A stretch of DNA of 64,000 nucleotides, taken from contig JABBOT010000014.1 in assembly GCA_016165875.1 (NCBI GenBank), forward strand, positions 1-64,000, written 5' to 3'. Position 1 is the stretch's first letter. Every line of letters begins with the position of its first letter. Under the pieces are notes generated by a model that made no database searches, had not been told where the DNA came from, and was given only the letters and a program-made list of their open reading frames with translations. A program made the translations under genes and the position numbers. This DNA comes from Acanthopleura granulata. Lineage: Eukaryota; Mollusca; Polyplacophora; Chitonida; Chitonidae. Of the stretch, positions 12,081 to 26,447 are shown one piece after another.

Positions 12081-13035
12081 GTCCATTTCATTTTCCTTGT
12101 CAACTGTTTTCCGTCCTATGCGTATGAGACACTTGAGAACCCATGTGTTCTTGCATCTGAGCGAAGTGCTTATGTTATTTCATGGCCACAGACTAGGGCT
12201 ATGGAAAAACAGAACTTTAGGTCCTTTCATTGCGTATAATTTTGAACTTGACCGGATGTGGATTCTATTTTTCAAAATCTATGTTCTTCGACTCTTGCCA
12301 AGGGATTCCAAAAAGAGACAAGTGCAAATAATGCCTTAAGTTCCATCACGCAATTCGTTAGCGTATTGGTTGGTGACTACGGCTCAACCAGGGAAGACAC
12401 ATTGGTTTTTTTCTTGAGTTTTCCTATCTCATTAGCCCAATTGTATCATGCATCTGCTGCACAATCATGCGGTTGATAAGCAATGAAATCTTGTGTTGTT
12501 GCATCTGAGCGAAGTGCTTTTCTCTTTTCATGGCCACAGGCTACTACAGCTGAAAAACAGCCCTTTAGCTCCTTTCATTGCGTTTAATTTTGAATGTAAA
12601 CGGGTGTGGGTTGTATTTTTCAAAATCTATGTTCTTCGACTCTTGTCAAGGGACGCCAAAAAGAGACAAAAGCAAATAATGCCTTCAGTTCCATCACGCA
12701 ATTCGTTAGCGCATTGGTTGGTGACTAGGGCTCAACAAGGGAAGACACATTGGTTTTTTTCTTTGGTTTTCTTACCCCATTAAGCCAATTGTATCATGCA
12801 TCTGCTGCACAATCATGCGGTTGATAAACAGTGAATTCTTCCAGCTGAATGAAATGATATTATGCTATTTAACTATCACAGAGAAGAAAAATTAAAACAG
12901 TCATTTAATTCTTTTCTTCCCTTCTTTAAGGAATCATCAGCTCTGTACTCTTTATCATTCAAATTGTGTTTTATTCTAGTATTGATAAAGCCAGGTCATG
13001 AAAGTTGACCAAACAAAGTAGACTGAAACAACCAA

Positions 13036-13104
<69 letters not shown>

Positions 13105-13109
13105 AGACG
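13036..13109 (+). tRNA. tRNA-Asn(GTT), acceptor variant
   Basis: One G to A change (CGGAGAC) replaces the T-G wobble of the acceptor stem by T-A, so folding is if anything improved. Confidence 0.95.
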
Positions 13110-13797
13110 GTCCATTTCATTTTACTTGTCAACTGTTTTCGGTCCTATGCGTATGAGACACTTGGGAACCCATGTGTTCTTGGATGTGAGCGAAGTGCTT
13201 ATGTTATTTCATGGCCACAGACTAGGGCAGGGGAAAAACAGAACTTTAGCTCCTTTCATTGCGTATAATATTGAACTTGACCGGATGTGGATTCTTTTTT
13301 TCAAAATCTATGTTCTTCGACTCTTCTGAAGGGACGCCAAAAAGAGACAAAAGCAAAAAATGCCCTAAGTTCCATCACGCAATTCGTTAGCGCATTGGTT
13401 GGTGACTACGGCTCAACCAGGGAAGACACATTGGTTTTTTTCTTTGGTTTTCTTACCCCATTAGCGCAATTGTATCATGCATCTGCTGCACAATCCTGCG
13501 GTTGATAAACAGTGAATTCATCCAGCTGAATCAAATGATATTATGCTATTTAACTATCACGGAGAAGAAAAATTAAAACAGTCATTTCATTCATTCCTTC
13601 CCTTCTTTTACGCCTCATCAGCTCTCTACTCTTTATCATTGCAAAATATAAGCAAATATTTTTTATTTCATTCCCTTCCGTGTCTTTTTTACGCCTCATT
13701 AGCTCTGTATTCTTTGTCATTCAAACTGTGTTTCATTCGAGTATTGATAAAGCCAGGTCATGAAAGTTGACCAAACAAAGTAGATTGAAACAATCAA

Positions 13798-13871
<74 letters not shown>
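13798..13871 (+). tRNA. tRNA-Asn(GTT)
   Basis: Consensus copy lying just before the first 4,938-bp block. Confidence 0.96.
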
Positions 13872-14905
13872 GTCCATTTCATTTTCCTTGTCAACTGTTT
13901 TCCGTCCTATGCGTATGAGACACTTGAGAACCCATGTGTTCTTGCATCTGAGCGAAGTGCTTATGTTATTTCATGGCCACAGACTAGGGCTATGGAAAAA
14001 CAGAACTTTAGGTCCTTTCATTGCGTATAATTTTGAACTTGACCGGATGTGGATTCTATTTTTCAAAATATATGTACTTCGACTCTTGCCAAGGGATTCC
14101 AAAAAGACAAGAGCAAATAATGCCTTAAGTTCCATCACGCAATTCGTTAGCGTATTGGTTGGTGACTACAGCTCAACCAGGGAAGACACATTGGTTTTTT
14201 TCTTGGGTTTTCCTATCCCATTAGCGCAATTGTATCATGGATCTGCTGCACAATCATGCGGTTGATAAGCAATGAAATCTTGTGTTGTTGCATCTGAGCG
14301 AAGTGCCTTTCTCTTTTCATAGCCACAGGCTACTACAGCTGAAAAACAGCCCTTTAGCTCCTTTCATTGCGTATAATTTTGAACGTAAACGGGTGTGGGT
14401 TGTATTTTTCAAAATCTATGTTCTGCGACTCTTGTCAAGGGACGCCAAAAAGAGACAAAAGCAAACAATGCCTTCAGTTCTATCACGCAATTCGTTAGCG
14501 CATTGGTTGGTGACTACGGCTCAACAAGGGAAGACACATTGGGTTTTTTCTTTGGTTTTCTTACCCCATCAGCCCAATTGTATTATGCATCTGCTGCACA
14601 ATCCTGCGGTTGATAAACAGTGAATTCTTCCAGCTGAATGAAGTGATATTATGCTATTTAACTATCACAGAGAAGAAAAATTAAAACAGTCATTTCATTC
14701 ATTCCTTCCCTTCTTTTACGCCTCATCAGCTCTCTACTCTTTATCATTGCAAAATATAAGCAAATATTTTTTATTTCATTCCCTTCCGTGTCTTTTTTAC
14801 GCCTCATTAGCTCTGTATTCTTTGTCATTCAAACTGTGTTTTATTCGAGTATTGATAAAGCCAGGTCATGAAAGTTGACCAAACAAAGTAGATTGAAACA
14901 ATCAA

Positions 14906-14979
<74 letters not shown>
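14906..14979 (+). tRNA. tRNA-Asn(GTT)
   Basis: Consensus copy; its duplicate is at 19844. Confidence 0.96.
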
Positions 14980-16363
14980 GTCCATTTCATTTTACTTGTC
15001 AACTGTTTTCCGTCCTATGCGTATGAGACACTTGAGAACCCATGTGTTCTTGCATCTGAGCGAAGTGCTTATGTTATTTCATGGCCACAGACTAGGGCTA
15101 TGGAAAAACAGAACTTTAGGTACTTTCATTGCGTATAATTTTGAACTTGACCGGATGTGGATTCTATTTTTCAAAATCTATGTTCTTCGACTCTTGCCAA
15201 GGGATTCCAAAAAGAGACAAGAGGAAATAATGCCTTAAGTTCCATCACGCAATTCGTTAGCGTATTGGTTGGTGACTACAGCTCAACCAGGGAAGACACA
15301 TTGGTTTTTTTCTTGGGTTTTCCTATCCCATTAGCGCAATTGTATCATGGATCTGCTGCACAATCATGCGGTTGATAAGCAATGAAATCTTGTGTTGTTG
15401 CATCTGAGCGAAGTGCCTTTCTCTTTTCATGGCCACAGGCTAGGACAGCTGAAAAACAGCCCTTTAGCTCCTTTCATTGCGTATAATTTTGAACGTAAAC
15501 GGGTGTGCGTTGTATTTTTCAAAATCTATGTTCTGCGACTCTTGTCAAGGGACGCCAAAAAGAGACAAAAGCAAACAATGCCTTCAGTTCCATCACGCAA
15601 TTCGTTAGCGCATTGGTTGGTGACTACGGCTCAACAAGGGAAGACACATTGGTTTTTTTCTTGGGTTTTCCTATCCCATTAGCGCAATTGTATCATGGAT
15701 CTGCTGCACAATCATGCGGTTGATAAGCAATGAAATCTTGTGTTGTTGCATCTGAGCGAAGTGCCTTTCTCTTTTCATAGCCACAGGCTACTACAGCTGA
15801 AAAACAGCCCTTTAGCTCCTTTCATTGCGTATACTTTTGAACGTAAACGGGTGTGGGTTGTATTTTTCAAAATCTATGTTCTGCGACTCTTGTCAAGGGA
15901 CGCCAAAAAGAGACAAAAGCAAACAATGCCTTCAGTTCTATCACGCAATTCGTTAGCGCATTGGTTGGTGACTACGGCTCAACAAGGGAAGACACATTGG
16001 GTTTTTTCTTTGGTTTTCTTACCCCATCAGCCCAATTGTATTATGCATCTGCTGCACAATCCTGCGGTTGATAAACAGTGAATTCTTCCAGCTGAATGAA
16101 GTGATATTATGCTATTTAACTATCACAGAGAAGAAAAATTAAAACAGTCATTTCATTCATTCCTTCCCTTCTTTTACGCCTCATCAGCTCTCTACTCTTT
16201 ATCATTGCAAAATATAAGCAAATATTTTTTATTTCATTCTTTTCCGTGTCTTTTTTACGCCTCATTAGCTCTGTATTCTTTGTCATTCAAACTGTGTTTT
16301 ATTCGAGTATTGATAAAGCCAGGTCATGAAAGTTGACCAAACAAAGTAGATTGAAACAATCAA

Positions 16364-16437
<74 letters not shown>
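16364..16437 (+). tRNA. tRNA-Asn(GTT)
   Basis: Consensus copy. The 1,458 bp before it contain two tRNA-less units. Duplicate at 21302. Confidence 0.96.
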
Positions 16438-17392
16438 GTCCATTTCATTTTACTTGTCAACTGTTTTCCGTCCTATGCGTATGAGACACTTGAGAACCCA
16501 TGTGTTCTTGCATCTGAGCGAAGTGCTTATGTTATTTCATGGCCACAGACTAGGGCTATGGAAAAACAGAACTTTAGGTCCTTTCATTGCGTATAATTTT
16601 GAACTTGACCGGATGTGGATTCTATTTTTCAAAATCTATGTTCTTCGACTCTTGCCAAGGGATTCCAAAAAGAGACAAGAGGAAATAATGCCTTAAGTTC
16701 CATCACGCAATTCGTTAGCGTATTGGTTGGTGACTACAGCTCAACCAGGGAAGACACATTGGTTTTTTTCTTGGGTTTTCCTATCCCATTAGCGCAATTG
16801 TATCATGGATCTGCTGCACAATCATGCGGTTGATAAGCAATGAAATCTTGTGTTGTTGCATCTGAGCGAAGTGCCTTTCTCTTTTCATGGCCACAGGCTA
16901 GGACAGCTGAAAAACAGCCCTTTAGCTCCTTTCATTGCGTATAATTTTGAACGTAAACGGGTGTGCGTTGTATTTTTCAAAATCTATGTTCTGCGACTCT
17001 TGTCAAGGGACGCCAAAAAGAGACAAAAGCAAACAATGCCTTCAGTTCCATCACGCAATTCGTTAGCGCATTGGTTGGTGACTACGGCTCAACAAGGGAA
17101 GACACATTGGGTTTTTTCTTTGGTTTTCTTACCCCATCAGCCCAATTGTATTATGCATCTGCTGCACAATCCTGCGGTTGATAAACAGTGAATTCTTCCA
17201 GCTGAATGAAATGATAATATGCTATTTAACTATCACAGAGAAGAAAAATTAAAACAGTCATTTAATTCATTTCTTCCCTTCTTTAAGGAATCACCAACTC
17301 TGTACTCCTTATCATTCAAACTGTGTTTTATTCGAGTATTGATAAAGCCAGGTCATGAAAGTTGACCAAACAAAGTAGATTGAAACAATCAA

Positions 17393-17466
<74 letters not shown>
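17393..17466 (+). tRNA. tRNA-Asn(GTT)
   Basis: Consensus copy; duplicate at 22331. Confidence 0.96.
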
Positions 17467-18179
17467 GTCCATTTCATTTTACTTGTCAACTGTTTTCGGT
17501 CCTATGCGTATGAGACACTTGGGAACCCATGTGTTCTTGCATCTGAGCGAAGTGCTTATGTTATTTCATGGCCACAGACTAGGGCTATGGAAAAACAGAA
17601 CTTTAGCTCCTTTCATTGCGTATAATATTGAACTTGACCGGATGTGGATTCTATTTTTCAAAATCTATGTTCTTCGACTCTTGCCAAGGGATTCTAAAAA
17701 GAGGCAAGAGCAAATAATGCCTTAAGTTCCATCACGCAATTCGTTAGCGTATTGGTTGGTGACTACAGCTCAACCAGGGAAGACACATTGATTTTTTTCT
17801 TGGGTTTTCTTACCCCATTAGCCTAATTGTATCATGCATCTGCTGCACAATCATGCGTTGGTTGGTGACTACGGCTCAACCAGGGAAGACATATTGGTTT
17901 TTTTCTTGGGTTTTCCTATCCCATTAGCCCAATTGTATCATGCATCTGCTGCACAATCATGCGGTTGATAAACAATGAATTCTTTCAGCTGAATGAAATG
18001 ATGTTATGCTATTTAACTATCACAAAGAAGGAAAATTAAAACAGTCATTTCATTCATTTCTTCCCTTCTTTAAGGAATCATCAGCTCTCTACTCTTTATC
18101 ATTGAAATTGTGTTTTATTCGAGTATTGATAAAGCCAGGTCATGAAAGATGACAATACAAAGTAGATTGAAACAACCAA

Positions 18180-18228
<49 letters not shown>

Positions 18229-18235
18229 TGTGGTT
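18180..18235 (+). pseudogene. tRNA-Asn truncated in the T-arm
   Basis: Nucleotides 1-56 are present. The sequence then jumps from GTGGTT to ATGTTATTTCATGG, which normally lies about 100 bp downstream. The B box and acceptor 3' strand are gone. Confidence 0.9.
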
Positions 18236-18751
18236 ATGTTATTTCATGGCCACAGACTAGGGCAGGAGAAAAACAGAACCCAAGCTCCATTCATTGCGTA
18301 TAATTTTGAACGTGACCGGGTGTGGATTGTATTTTTCAAAATCTATGGTCTTCGACTCTTGCCAAGGGACGCCAAAAAGAGACAAAAGCAAATAATGCCT
18401 TCAGTTCCATCACGCAATTCGTTAGCGCATTGGTTGGTGACTACGGCTCAACAAGGGAAGACACATTGGGTTTTTTCTTTGGTTTTCTTACCCCATCAGC
18501 CCAATTGTATTATGCATGTGCTGCACAATCCTGCGGTTGATAAACAGTGAATTCTTCCAGCTGAATGAAATGATAATATGCTATTTAACTATCACAGAGA
18601 AGAAAAATTAAAACAGTCATTTAATTCATTTCTTCCCTTCTTTAAGGAATCACCAACTCTGTACTCCTTATCATTCAAACTGTGTTTTATTCGAGTATTG
18701 ATAAAGCCAGGTCATGAAAGTTGACCAAACAAAGTAGATTGAAACAACCAA

Positions 18752-18810
<59 letters not shown>

Positions 18811-18825
18811 TCCCACCCGGGGACG
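18752..18825 (+). tRNA. tRNA-Asn(GTT), T-loop variant
   Basis: Single change: T-loop TTCAATC for TTCAAGC, still compatible with the B-box pattern. The spacer lacks the CTTGTCAACTG segment found after other copies. Confidence 0.93.
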
Positions 18826-19843
18826 GTCCATTTCATTTTCCGTCCTATGCGTATGAGACACTTGGGAACCCATGTGTTCTTGCATCTGAGCGAAGTGCTT
18901 ATGTTATTTCATGGCCACAGACTAGGGCTATGGAAAAACAGAACTTTAGGTCCTTTCATTGCGTATAATTTTGAACTTGACCGGATGTGGATTCTATTTT
19001 TCAAAATATATGTACTTCGACTCTTGCCAAGGGATTCCAAAAAGACAAGAGCAAATAATGCCTTAAGTTCCATCACGCAATTCGTTAGCGTATTGGTTGG
19101 TGACTACAGCTCAACCAGGGAAGACACATTGGTTTTTTTCTTGGGTTTTCCTATCCCATTAGCGCAATTGTATCATGGATCTGCTGCACAATCATGCGGT
19201 TGATAAGCAATGAAATCTTGTGTTGTTGCATCTGAGCGAAGTGCCTTTCTCTTTTCATAGCCACAGGCTACTACAGCTGAAAAACAGCCCTTTAGCTCCT
19301 TTCATTGCGTATAATTTTGAACGTAAACGGGTGTGGGTTGTATTTTTCAAAATCTATGTTCTGCGACTCTTGTCAAGGGACGCCAAAAAGAGACAAAAGC
19401 AAACAATGCCTTCAGTTCTATCACGCAATTCGTTAGCGCATTGGTTGGTGACTACGGCTCAACAAGGGAAGACACATTGGGTTTTTTCTTTGGTTTTCTT
19501 ACCCCATCAGCCCAATTGTATTATGCATCTGCTGCACAATCCTGCGGTTGATAAACAGTGAATTCTTCCAGCTGAATGAAGTGATATTATGCTATTTAAC
19601 TATCACAGAGAAGAAAAATTAAAACAGTCATTTCATTCATTCCTTCCCTTCTTTTACGCCTCATCAGCTCTCTACTCTTTATCATTGCAAAATATAAGCA
19701 AATATTTTTTATTTCATTCCCTTCCGTGTCTTTTTTACGCCTCATTAGCTCTGTATTCTTTGTCATTCAAACTGTGTTTTATTCGAGTATTGATAAAGCC
19801 AGGTCATGAAAGTTGACCAAACAAAGTAGATTGAAACAATCAA

Positions 19844-19917
<74 letters not shown>
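19844..19917 (+). tRNA. tRNA-Asn(GTT)
   Basis: Consensus; 4,938 bp downstream of its twin at 14906. Confidence 0.96.
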
Positions 19918-21301
19918 GTCCATTTCATTTTACTTGTCAACTGTTTTCCGTCCTATGCGTATGAGACACTTGAGAACCCATGTGTTCTTGCATCTGAGCG
20001 AAGTGCTTATGTTATTTCATGGCCACAGACTAGGGCTATGGAAAAACAGAACTTTAGGTACTTTCATTGCGTATAATTTTGAACTTGACCGGATGTGGAT
20101 TCTATTTTTCAAAATCTATGTTCTTCGACTCTTGCCAAGGGATTCCAAAAAGAGACAAGAGGAAATAATGCCTTAAGTTCCATCACGCAATTCGTTAGCG
20201 TATTGGTTGGTGACTACAGCTCAACCAGGGAAGACACATTGGTTTTTTTCTTGGGTTTTCCTATCCCATTAGCGCAATTGTATCATGGATCTGCTGCACA
20301 ATCATGCGGTTGATAAGCAATGAAATCTTGTGTTGTTGCATCTGAGCGAAGTGCCTTTCTCTTTTCATGGCCACAGGCTAGGACAGCTGAAAAACAACCC
20401 TTTAGCTCCTTTCATTGCGTATAATTTTGAACGTAAACGGGTGTGCGTTGTATTTTTCAAAATCTATGTTCTGCGACTCTTGTCAAGGGACGCCAAAAAG
20501 AGACAAAAGCAAACAATGCCTTCAGTTCCATCACGCAATTCGTTAGCGCATTGGTTGGTGACTACGGCTCAACAAGGGAAGACACATTGGTTTTTTTCTT
20601 GGGTTTTCCTATCCCATTAGCGCAATTGTATCATGGATCTGCTGCACAATCATGCGGTTGATAAGCAATGAAATCTTGTGTTGTTGCATCTGAGCGAAGT
20701 GCCTTTCTCTTTTCATAGCCACAGGCTACTACAGCTGAAAAACAGCCCTTTAGCTCCTTTCATTGCGTATAATTTTGAACGTAAACGGGTGTGGGTTGTA
20801 TTTTTCAAAATCTATGTTCTGCGACTCTTGTCAAGGGACGCCAAAAAGAGACAAAAGCAAACAATGCCTTCAGTTCTATCACGCAATTCGTTAGCGCATT
20901 GGTTGGTGACTACGGCTCAACAAGGGAAGACACATTGGGTTTTTTCTTTGGTTTTCTTACCCCATCAGCCCAATTGTATTATGCATCTGCTGCACAATCC
21001 TGCGGTTGATAAACAGTGAATTCTTCCAGCTGAATGAAGTGATATTATGCTATTTAACTATCACAGAGAAGAAAAATTAAAACAGTCATTTCATTCATTC
21101 CTTCCCTTCTTTTACGCCTCATCAGCTCTCTACTCTTTATCATTGCAAAATATAAGCAAATATTTTTTATTTCATTCCCTTCCGTGTCTTTTTTACGCCT
21201 CATTAGCTCTGTATTCTTTGTCATTCAAACTGTGTTTTATTCGAGTATTGATAAAGCCAGGTCATGAAAGTTGACCAAACAAAGTAGATTGAAACAATCA
21301 A

Positions 21302-21375
<74 letters not shown>
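21302..21375 (+). tRNA. tRNA-Asn(GTT)
   Basis: Consensus; twin of 16364. Confidence 0.96.
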
Positions 21376-22330
21376 GTCCATTTCATTTTACTTGTCAACT
21401 GTTTTCCGTCCTATGCGTATGAGACACTTGAGAACCCATGTGTTCTTGCATCTGAGCGAAGTGCTTATGTTATTTCATGGCCACAGACTAGGGCTATGGA
21501 AAAACAGAACTTTAGGTCCTTTCATTGCGTATAATTTTGAACTTGACCGGATGTGGATTCTATTTTTCAAAATCTATGTTCTTCGACTCTTGCCAAGGGA
21601 TTCCAAAAAGAGACAAGTGCAAATAATGCCTTAAGTTCCATCACGCAATTCGTTAGCGTATTGGTTGGTGACTACAGCTCAACCAGGGAAGACACATTGG
21701 TTTTTTTCTTGGGTTTTCCTATCCCATTAGCGCAATTGTATCATGGATCTGCTGCACAATCATGCGGTTGATAAGCAATGAAATCTTGTGTTGTTGCATC
21801 TGAGCGAAGTGCCTTTCTCTTTTCATGGCCACAGGCTAGGACAGCTGAAAAACAGCCCTTTAGCTCCTTTCATTGCGTATAATTTTGAACGTAAACGGGT
21901 GTGCGTTGTATTTTTCAAAATCTATGTTCTGCGACTCTTGTCAAGGGACGCCAAAAAGAGACAAAAGCAAACAATGCCTTCAGTTCCATCACGCAATTCG
22001 TTAGCGCATTGGTTGGTGACTACGGCTCAACAAGGGAAGACACATTGGGTTTTTTCTTTGGTTTTCTTACCCCATCAGCCCAATTGTATTATGCATCTGC
22101 TGCACAATCCTGCGGTTGATAAACAGTGAATTCTTCCAGCTGAATGAAATGATAATATGCTATTTAACTATCACAGAGAAGAAAAATTAAAACAGTCATT
22201 TAATTCATTTCTTCCCTTCTTTAAGGAATCACCAACTCTGTACTCCTTATCATTCAAACTGTGTTTTATTCGAGTATTGATAAAGCCAGGTCATGAAAGT
22301 TGACCAAACAAAGTAGATTGAAACAATCAA

Positions 22331-22404
<74 letters not shown>
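22331..22404 (+). tRNA. tRNA-Asn(GTT)
   Basis: Consensus; twin of 17393. Confidence 0.96.
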
Positions 22405-23117
22405 GTCCATTTCATTTTACTTGTCAACTGTTTTCGGTCCTATGCGTATGAGACACTTGGGAACCCATGTGTTCTTGCATCTGAGCGAAGTGCTTATGTT
22501 ATTTCATGGCCACAGACTAGGGCTATGGAAAAACAGAACTTTAGGTCCTTTCATTGCGTATAATTTTGAACTTGACCGGATGTGGATTCTATTTTTCAAA
22601 ATCTATGTTCTTCGACTCTTGCCAAGGGATTCTAAAAAGAGGCAAGAGCAAATAATGCCTTAAGTTCCATCACGCAATTCGTTAGCGTATTGGTTGGTGA
22701 CTACAGCTCAACCAGGGAAGACACATTGATTTTTTTCTTGGGTTTTCTTACCCCATTAGCCTAATTGTATCATGCATCTGCTGCACAATCATGCGTTGGT
22801 TGGTGACTACGGCTCAACCAGGGAAGACATATTGGTTTTTTTCTTGGGTTTTCCTATCCCATTAGCCCAATTTTATCATGCATCTGCTGCACAATCATGC
22901 GGTTGATAAACAATGAATTCTTTCAGCTGAATGAAATGATGTTATGCTATTTAACTATCACAAAGAAGGAAAATTAAAACAGTCATTTCATTCATTTCTT
23001 CCCTTCTTTAAGGAATCATCAGCTCTCTACTCTTTATCATTGAAATTGTGTTTTATTCGAGTATTGATAAAGCCAGGTCATGAAAGATGACAATACAAAG
23101 TAGATTGAAACAACCAA

Positions 23118-23166
<49 letters not shown>

Positions 23167-23173
23167 TGTGGTT
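23118..23173 (+). pseudogene. tRNA-Asn truncated in the T-arm (twin of 18180)
   Basis: Same breakpoint as at 18235, so the deletion happened once and was then copied with the 4,938-bp block. Confidence 0.9.
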
Positions 23174-23689
23174 ATGTTATTTCATGGCCACAGACTAGGG
23201 CAGGAGAAAAACAGAACCCAAGCTCCATTCATTGCGTATAATTTTGAACGTGACCGGGTGTGGATCGTATTTTTCAAAATCTATGGTCTTCGACTCTTGT
23301 CAAGGGACGCCAAAAAGAGACAAAAGCAAATAATGCCTTCAGTTCCATCACGCAATTCGTTAGCGCATTGGTTGGTGACTAGGGCTCAACCAGGGAAGAC
23401 ACATTGGTTTTTTTCTTTGGTTTTCTTACCCCATTAGCCCCATTGTATCATGCATCTGCTGCACAATCCTGCGGTTGATAAACAGTGAAATCTTCCAGCT
23501 GAATGAAATGATATTATGCTATTTAACTATCACAGAAAACAAATATTAAAACAGTCATTTCATTCATTTCTTCCCTTCTTTAAGGAATCATCAGCTCTGT
23601 ACTCTTTATCATTCAAACTGTGTTTTATTCGAGTATTGATAAAGCCAGGTCATGAAAGTTGACCAAACAAAGTAGATTGAAACAATCAA

Positions 23690-23763
<74 letters not shown>
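23690..23763 (+). tRNA. tRNA-Asn(GTT)
   Basis: Consensus copy. Confidence 0.96.
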
Positions 23764-24824
23764 GTCCATTTCATTTTACTTGTCAACTGTTTTCCGTCCT
23801 ATGCGTATGAGACACTTGAGAACCCATGTGTTCTTGCATCTGAGCGAAGTGCTTATGTTATTTCATGGCCACAGACTAGGGCTATGGAAAAACAGAACTT
23901 TAGTTCCTTTCATTGCGTATAATTTTGAACTTGACCGGATGTGGATTCTATTTTTCAAAATCTATGTTCTTCGACTCTTGCCAAGGGATTCCAAAAAGAG
24001 ACAAGTGCAAATAATGCCTAAAGTTCCATCACGCAATTCGTAAGCGTATTGGTTGGTGACTACAGCTCAACCAGGGAAGACACATTGGTTTTTTTCTTTG
24101 GTTTTCTTACCCCATTAGCCTAATTGTATAATGCATCTGCTGCACAATCATGCGTTGGTTGGTGACTACGGCTCAACCAGGGAAGACACATTGGTTTTTT
24201 TCTTGGGTTTTCCTATCCCATTAGCCCAATTGTATCATGCATCTGCTGCACAATCATGCGTTTGATAAGCAATGAAATCTTGTGTTCTTGCATCTGAGCG
24301 AAGTGCTTTTCTCTTTTCATGGCCGCAGGCTACTACAGCTGAAAAACAGCCGTTTAGCTCCTTTCATTGCGTATAATTTTGAATGTAAACGGGTGTGGGT
24401 TGTATTTTTCAAAATCTATGTTCTGCGACTCTTGTCAAGGGACGCCAAAAAGAGACAAAAGCAAATAATGCCTTCAGTTCCATCACGCAATTTGTTAGCG
24501 CATTGGTTGGTGACTAGGGCTCAACAAGGGAAGACACATTGGTTTTTTTCTTTGGTTTTCTTACCCCATTAACCCAATTGTATCATGCATCTGCTGCACA
24601 ATCATGCGGTTGATAAACAGTGAAATCTTCCAGCTGAATGAAATGATATTATGCTATTTAACTATCACAGAGAAGAAAAATTAAAACAGTTATTTAATTC
24701 ATTTCTTCCCTTCTTTAAGGAATCATCAGCTCTCTACTCTTTATCATTGAAATTGTGTTTTATTCTAGTATTGATAAAGCCAGGTCATGAAAGTTGACCA
24801 AACAAAGTAGATTGAAACAACCAA

Positions 24825-24865
<41 letters not shown>

Positions 24866-24866
24866 A

Positions 24867-24898
<32 letters not shown>
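24825..24898 (+). tRNA. tRNA-Asn(GTT), anticodon-stem mismatch
   Basis: CCAAA replaces CCGAA, giving a C-A mismatch in the middle of the anticodon stem. Function uncertain. Confidence 0.85.
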
Positions 24899-25586
24899 GT
24901 CCATTTCATTTTACTTGTCAACTGTTTTCGGTCCTATGCGTATGAGACACTTGGGAACCCATGTGTTCTTGCATCTGAGCGAAGTGCTTATGTTATTTCA
25001 TGGCCACAGACTAGGGCTATGGAAAAACAGAACTTTAGGTCCTTTCATTGCGTATAATATTGAACTTGACCGGATGTGGATTCTATTTTTCAAAATCTAT
25101 GTTCTTCGACTCTTGTGAAGGGACGCCAAAAAGAGACAAAAGCAAATAATGCCTTCAGTTCTATGACTCAATTCGTTAGCGCATTGGTTGGTGACTACGG
25201 CTCAACCAGGGAAGACACATTGGTTTTTTTCTTGGGTTTTCTTACCCCATTAGCGCAATTGTATCATGCATGTGCTGCACAATCCTGCGGTTGATAAACA
25301 GTGAATTCATCCAGCTGAATGAAATGATATTATGCTATTTAACTATCACAGAGAAGAAAAATTAAAACAGTCATTTCATTTATTCCTTCCCTTCTTTTAC
25401 GCCTCATCAGCTCTCTACTCTTTATCATTCCAAAATATAAGCAAATATTTTTTATTTCATTACATTCCCTGTCTTTTTTACGCCTCATTAGCTATGTATT
25501 CTTTGTCATTCAAACTGTGTTTTATTCGAGTATTGATAAAGCCAGGTCATGAAAGTTGACCAAACAAAGTAGATTGAAACAACCAA

Positions 25587-25660
<74 letters not shown>
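25587..25660 (+). tRNA. tRNA-Asn(GTT)
   Basis: Consensus; first copy of the 2,171-bp duplication. Confidence 0.96.
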
Positions 25661-26373
25661 GTCCATTTCATTTTACTTGTCAACTGTTTTCCGTCCTATG
25701 CGTATGAGACACTTGAGAACCCATGTGTTCTTGCATCTGAGCGAAGTGCTTATGTTATTTCATGGCCACAGACTAGGGCTATGGGAAAACAGAACTTTAG
25801 CTCCTTTCATTGCGTATAATTTTGAACTTGACCGGATGTGGATTCTATTTTTCAAAATCTATGTACTTCGACTCTTGCGAAGGGATTCCAAAAAGAGACA
25901 AGAGCAAATAATGCCTTAAGTTCCATCACGCAATTCGTAAGCGTATTGGTTGGTGACTACGGCTCAACCAGGGAAGACACATTGGTTTTTTTCCTTGGTT
26001 TTCTTACCCCATTAGCCTAATTGTATCATGCAACTGCTGCACAATCATGCGTTGGTTGGTGACTACGGCTCAACCAGGGAAGACACATTGGTTTTTTCCT
26101 TGGGTTTTCCTATCCCATTAGCCCAATTGTATCATGCATCTGCTGCACAATCATGCGGTTGATAAACAATGAATTCTTCCAGCTGAATGAAATGATATTA
26201 TGCTATTTAACTATCACAGAGAAGAAAAATTAAAACAGTCATTTCATTCATTTCTTCCCTTCTTTAAGGAATCATCAGGTCTCTACTCTTTATCATTGAA
26301 ATTGTGTTTTATTCGAGTATTGATAAAGCCAGGTCATGAAAGATGACAATACAAAGTAGATTGAAACAACCAA

Positions 26374-26415
<42 letters not shown>

Positions 26416-26447
26416 GAAGGTTTGTGGTTCAATCCCACCCGGGGACG
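26374..26447 (+). tRNA. tRNA-Asn(GTT), T-stem variant
   Basis: Differs by CCGGA in the anticodon stem, TGTGG in the T-stem (first pair lost) and TTCAATC in the T-loop. Possibly weakened. Confidence 0.8.

Larger units (their letters stand above)
13900..18357 (+). repeat. 4,938-bp tandem duplication, copy A
   Basis: This stretch recurs at exactly +4,938 bp (18838-23295) with no net indel across at least ten checked landmarks: four tRNA loci, tRNA-less units and flanks. The last 480 bp of the second period differ, suggesting later exchange. Confidence 0.9.
18838..23295 (+). repeat. 4,938-bp tandem duplication, copy B
   Basis: Second copy of the block above. The truncated tRNA at 23118 carries the same breakpoint as the one at 18180. 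Confidence 0.9.
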
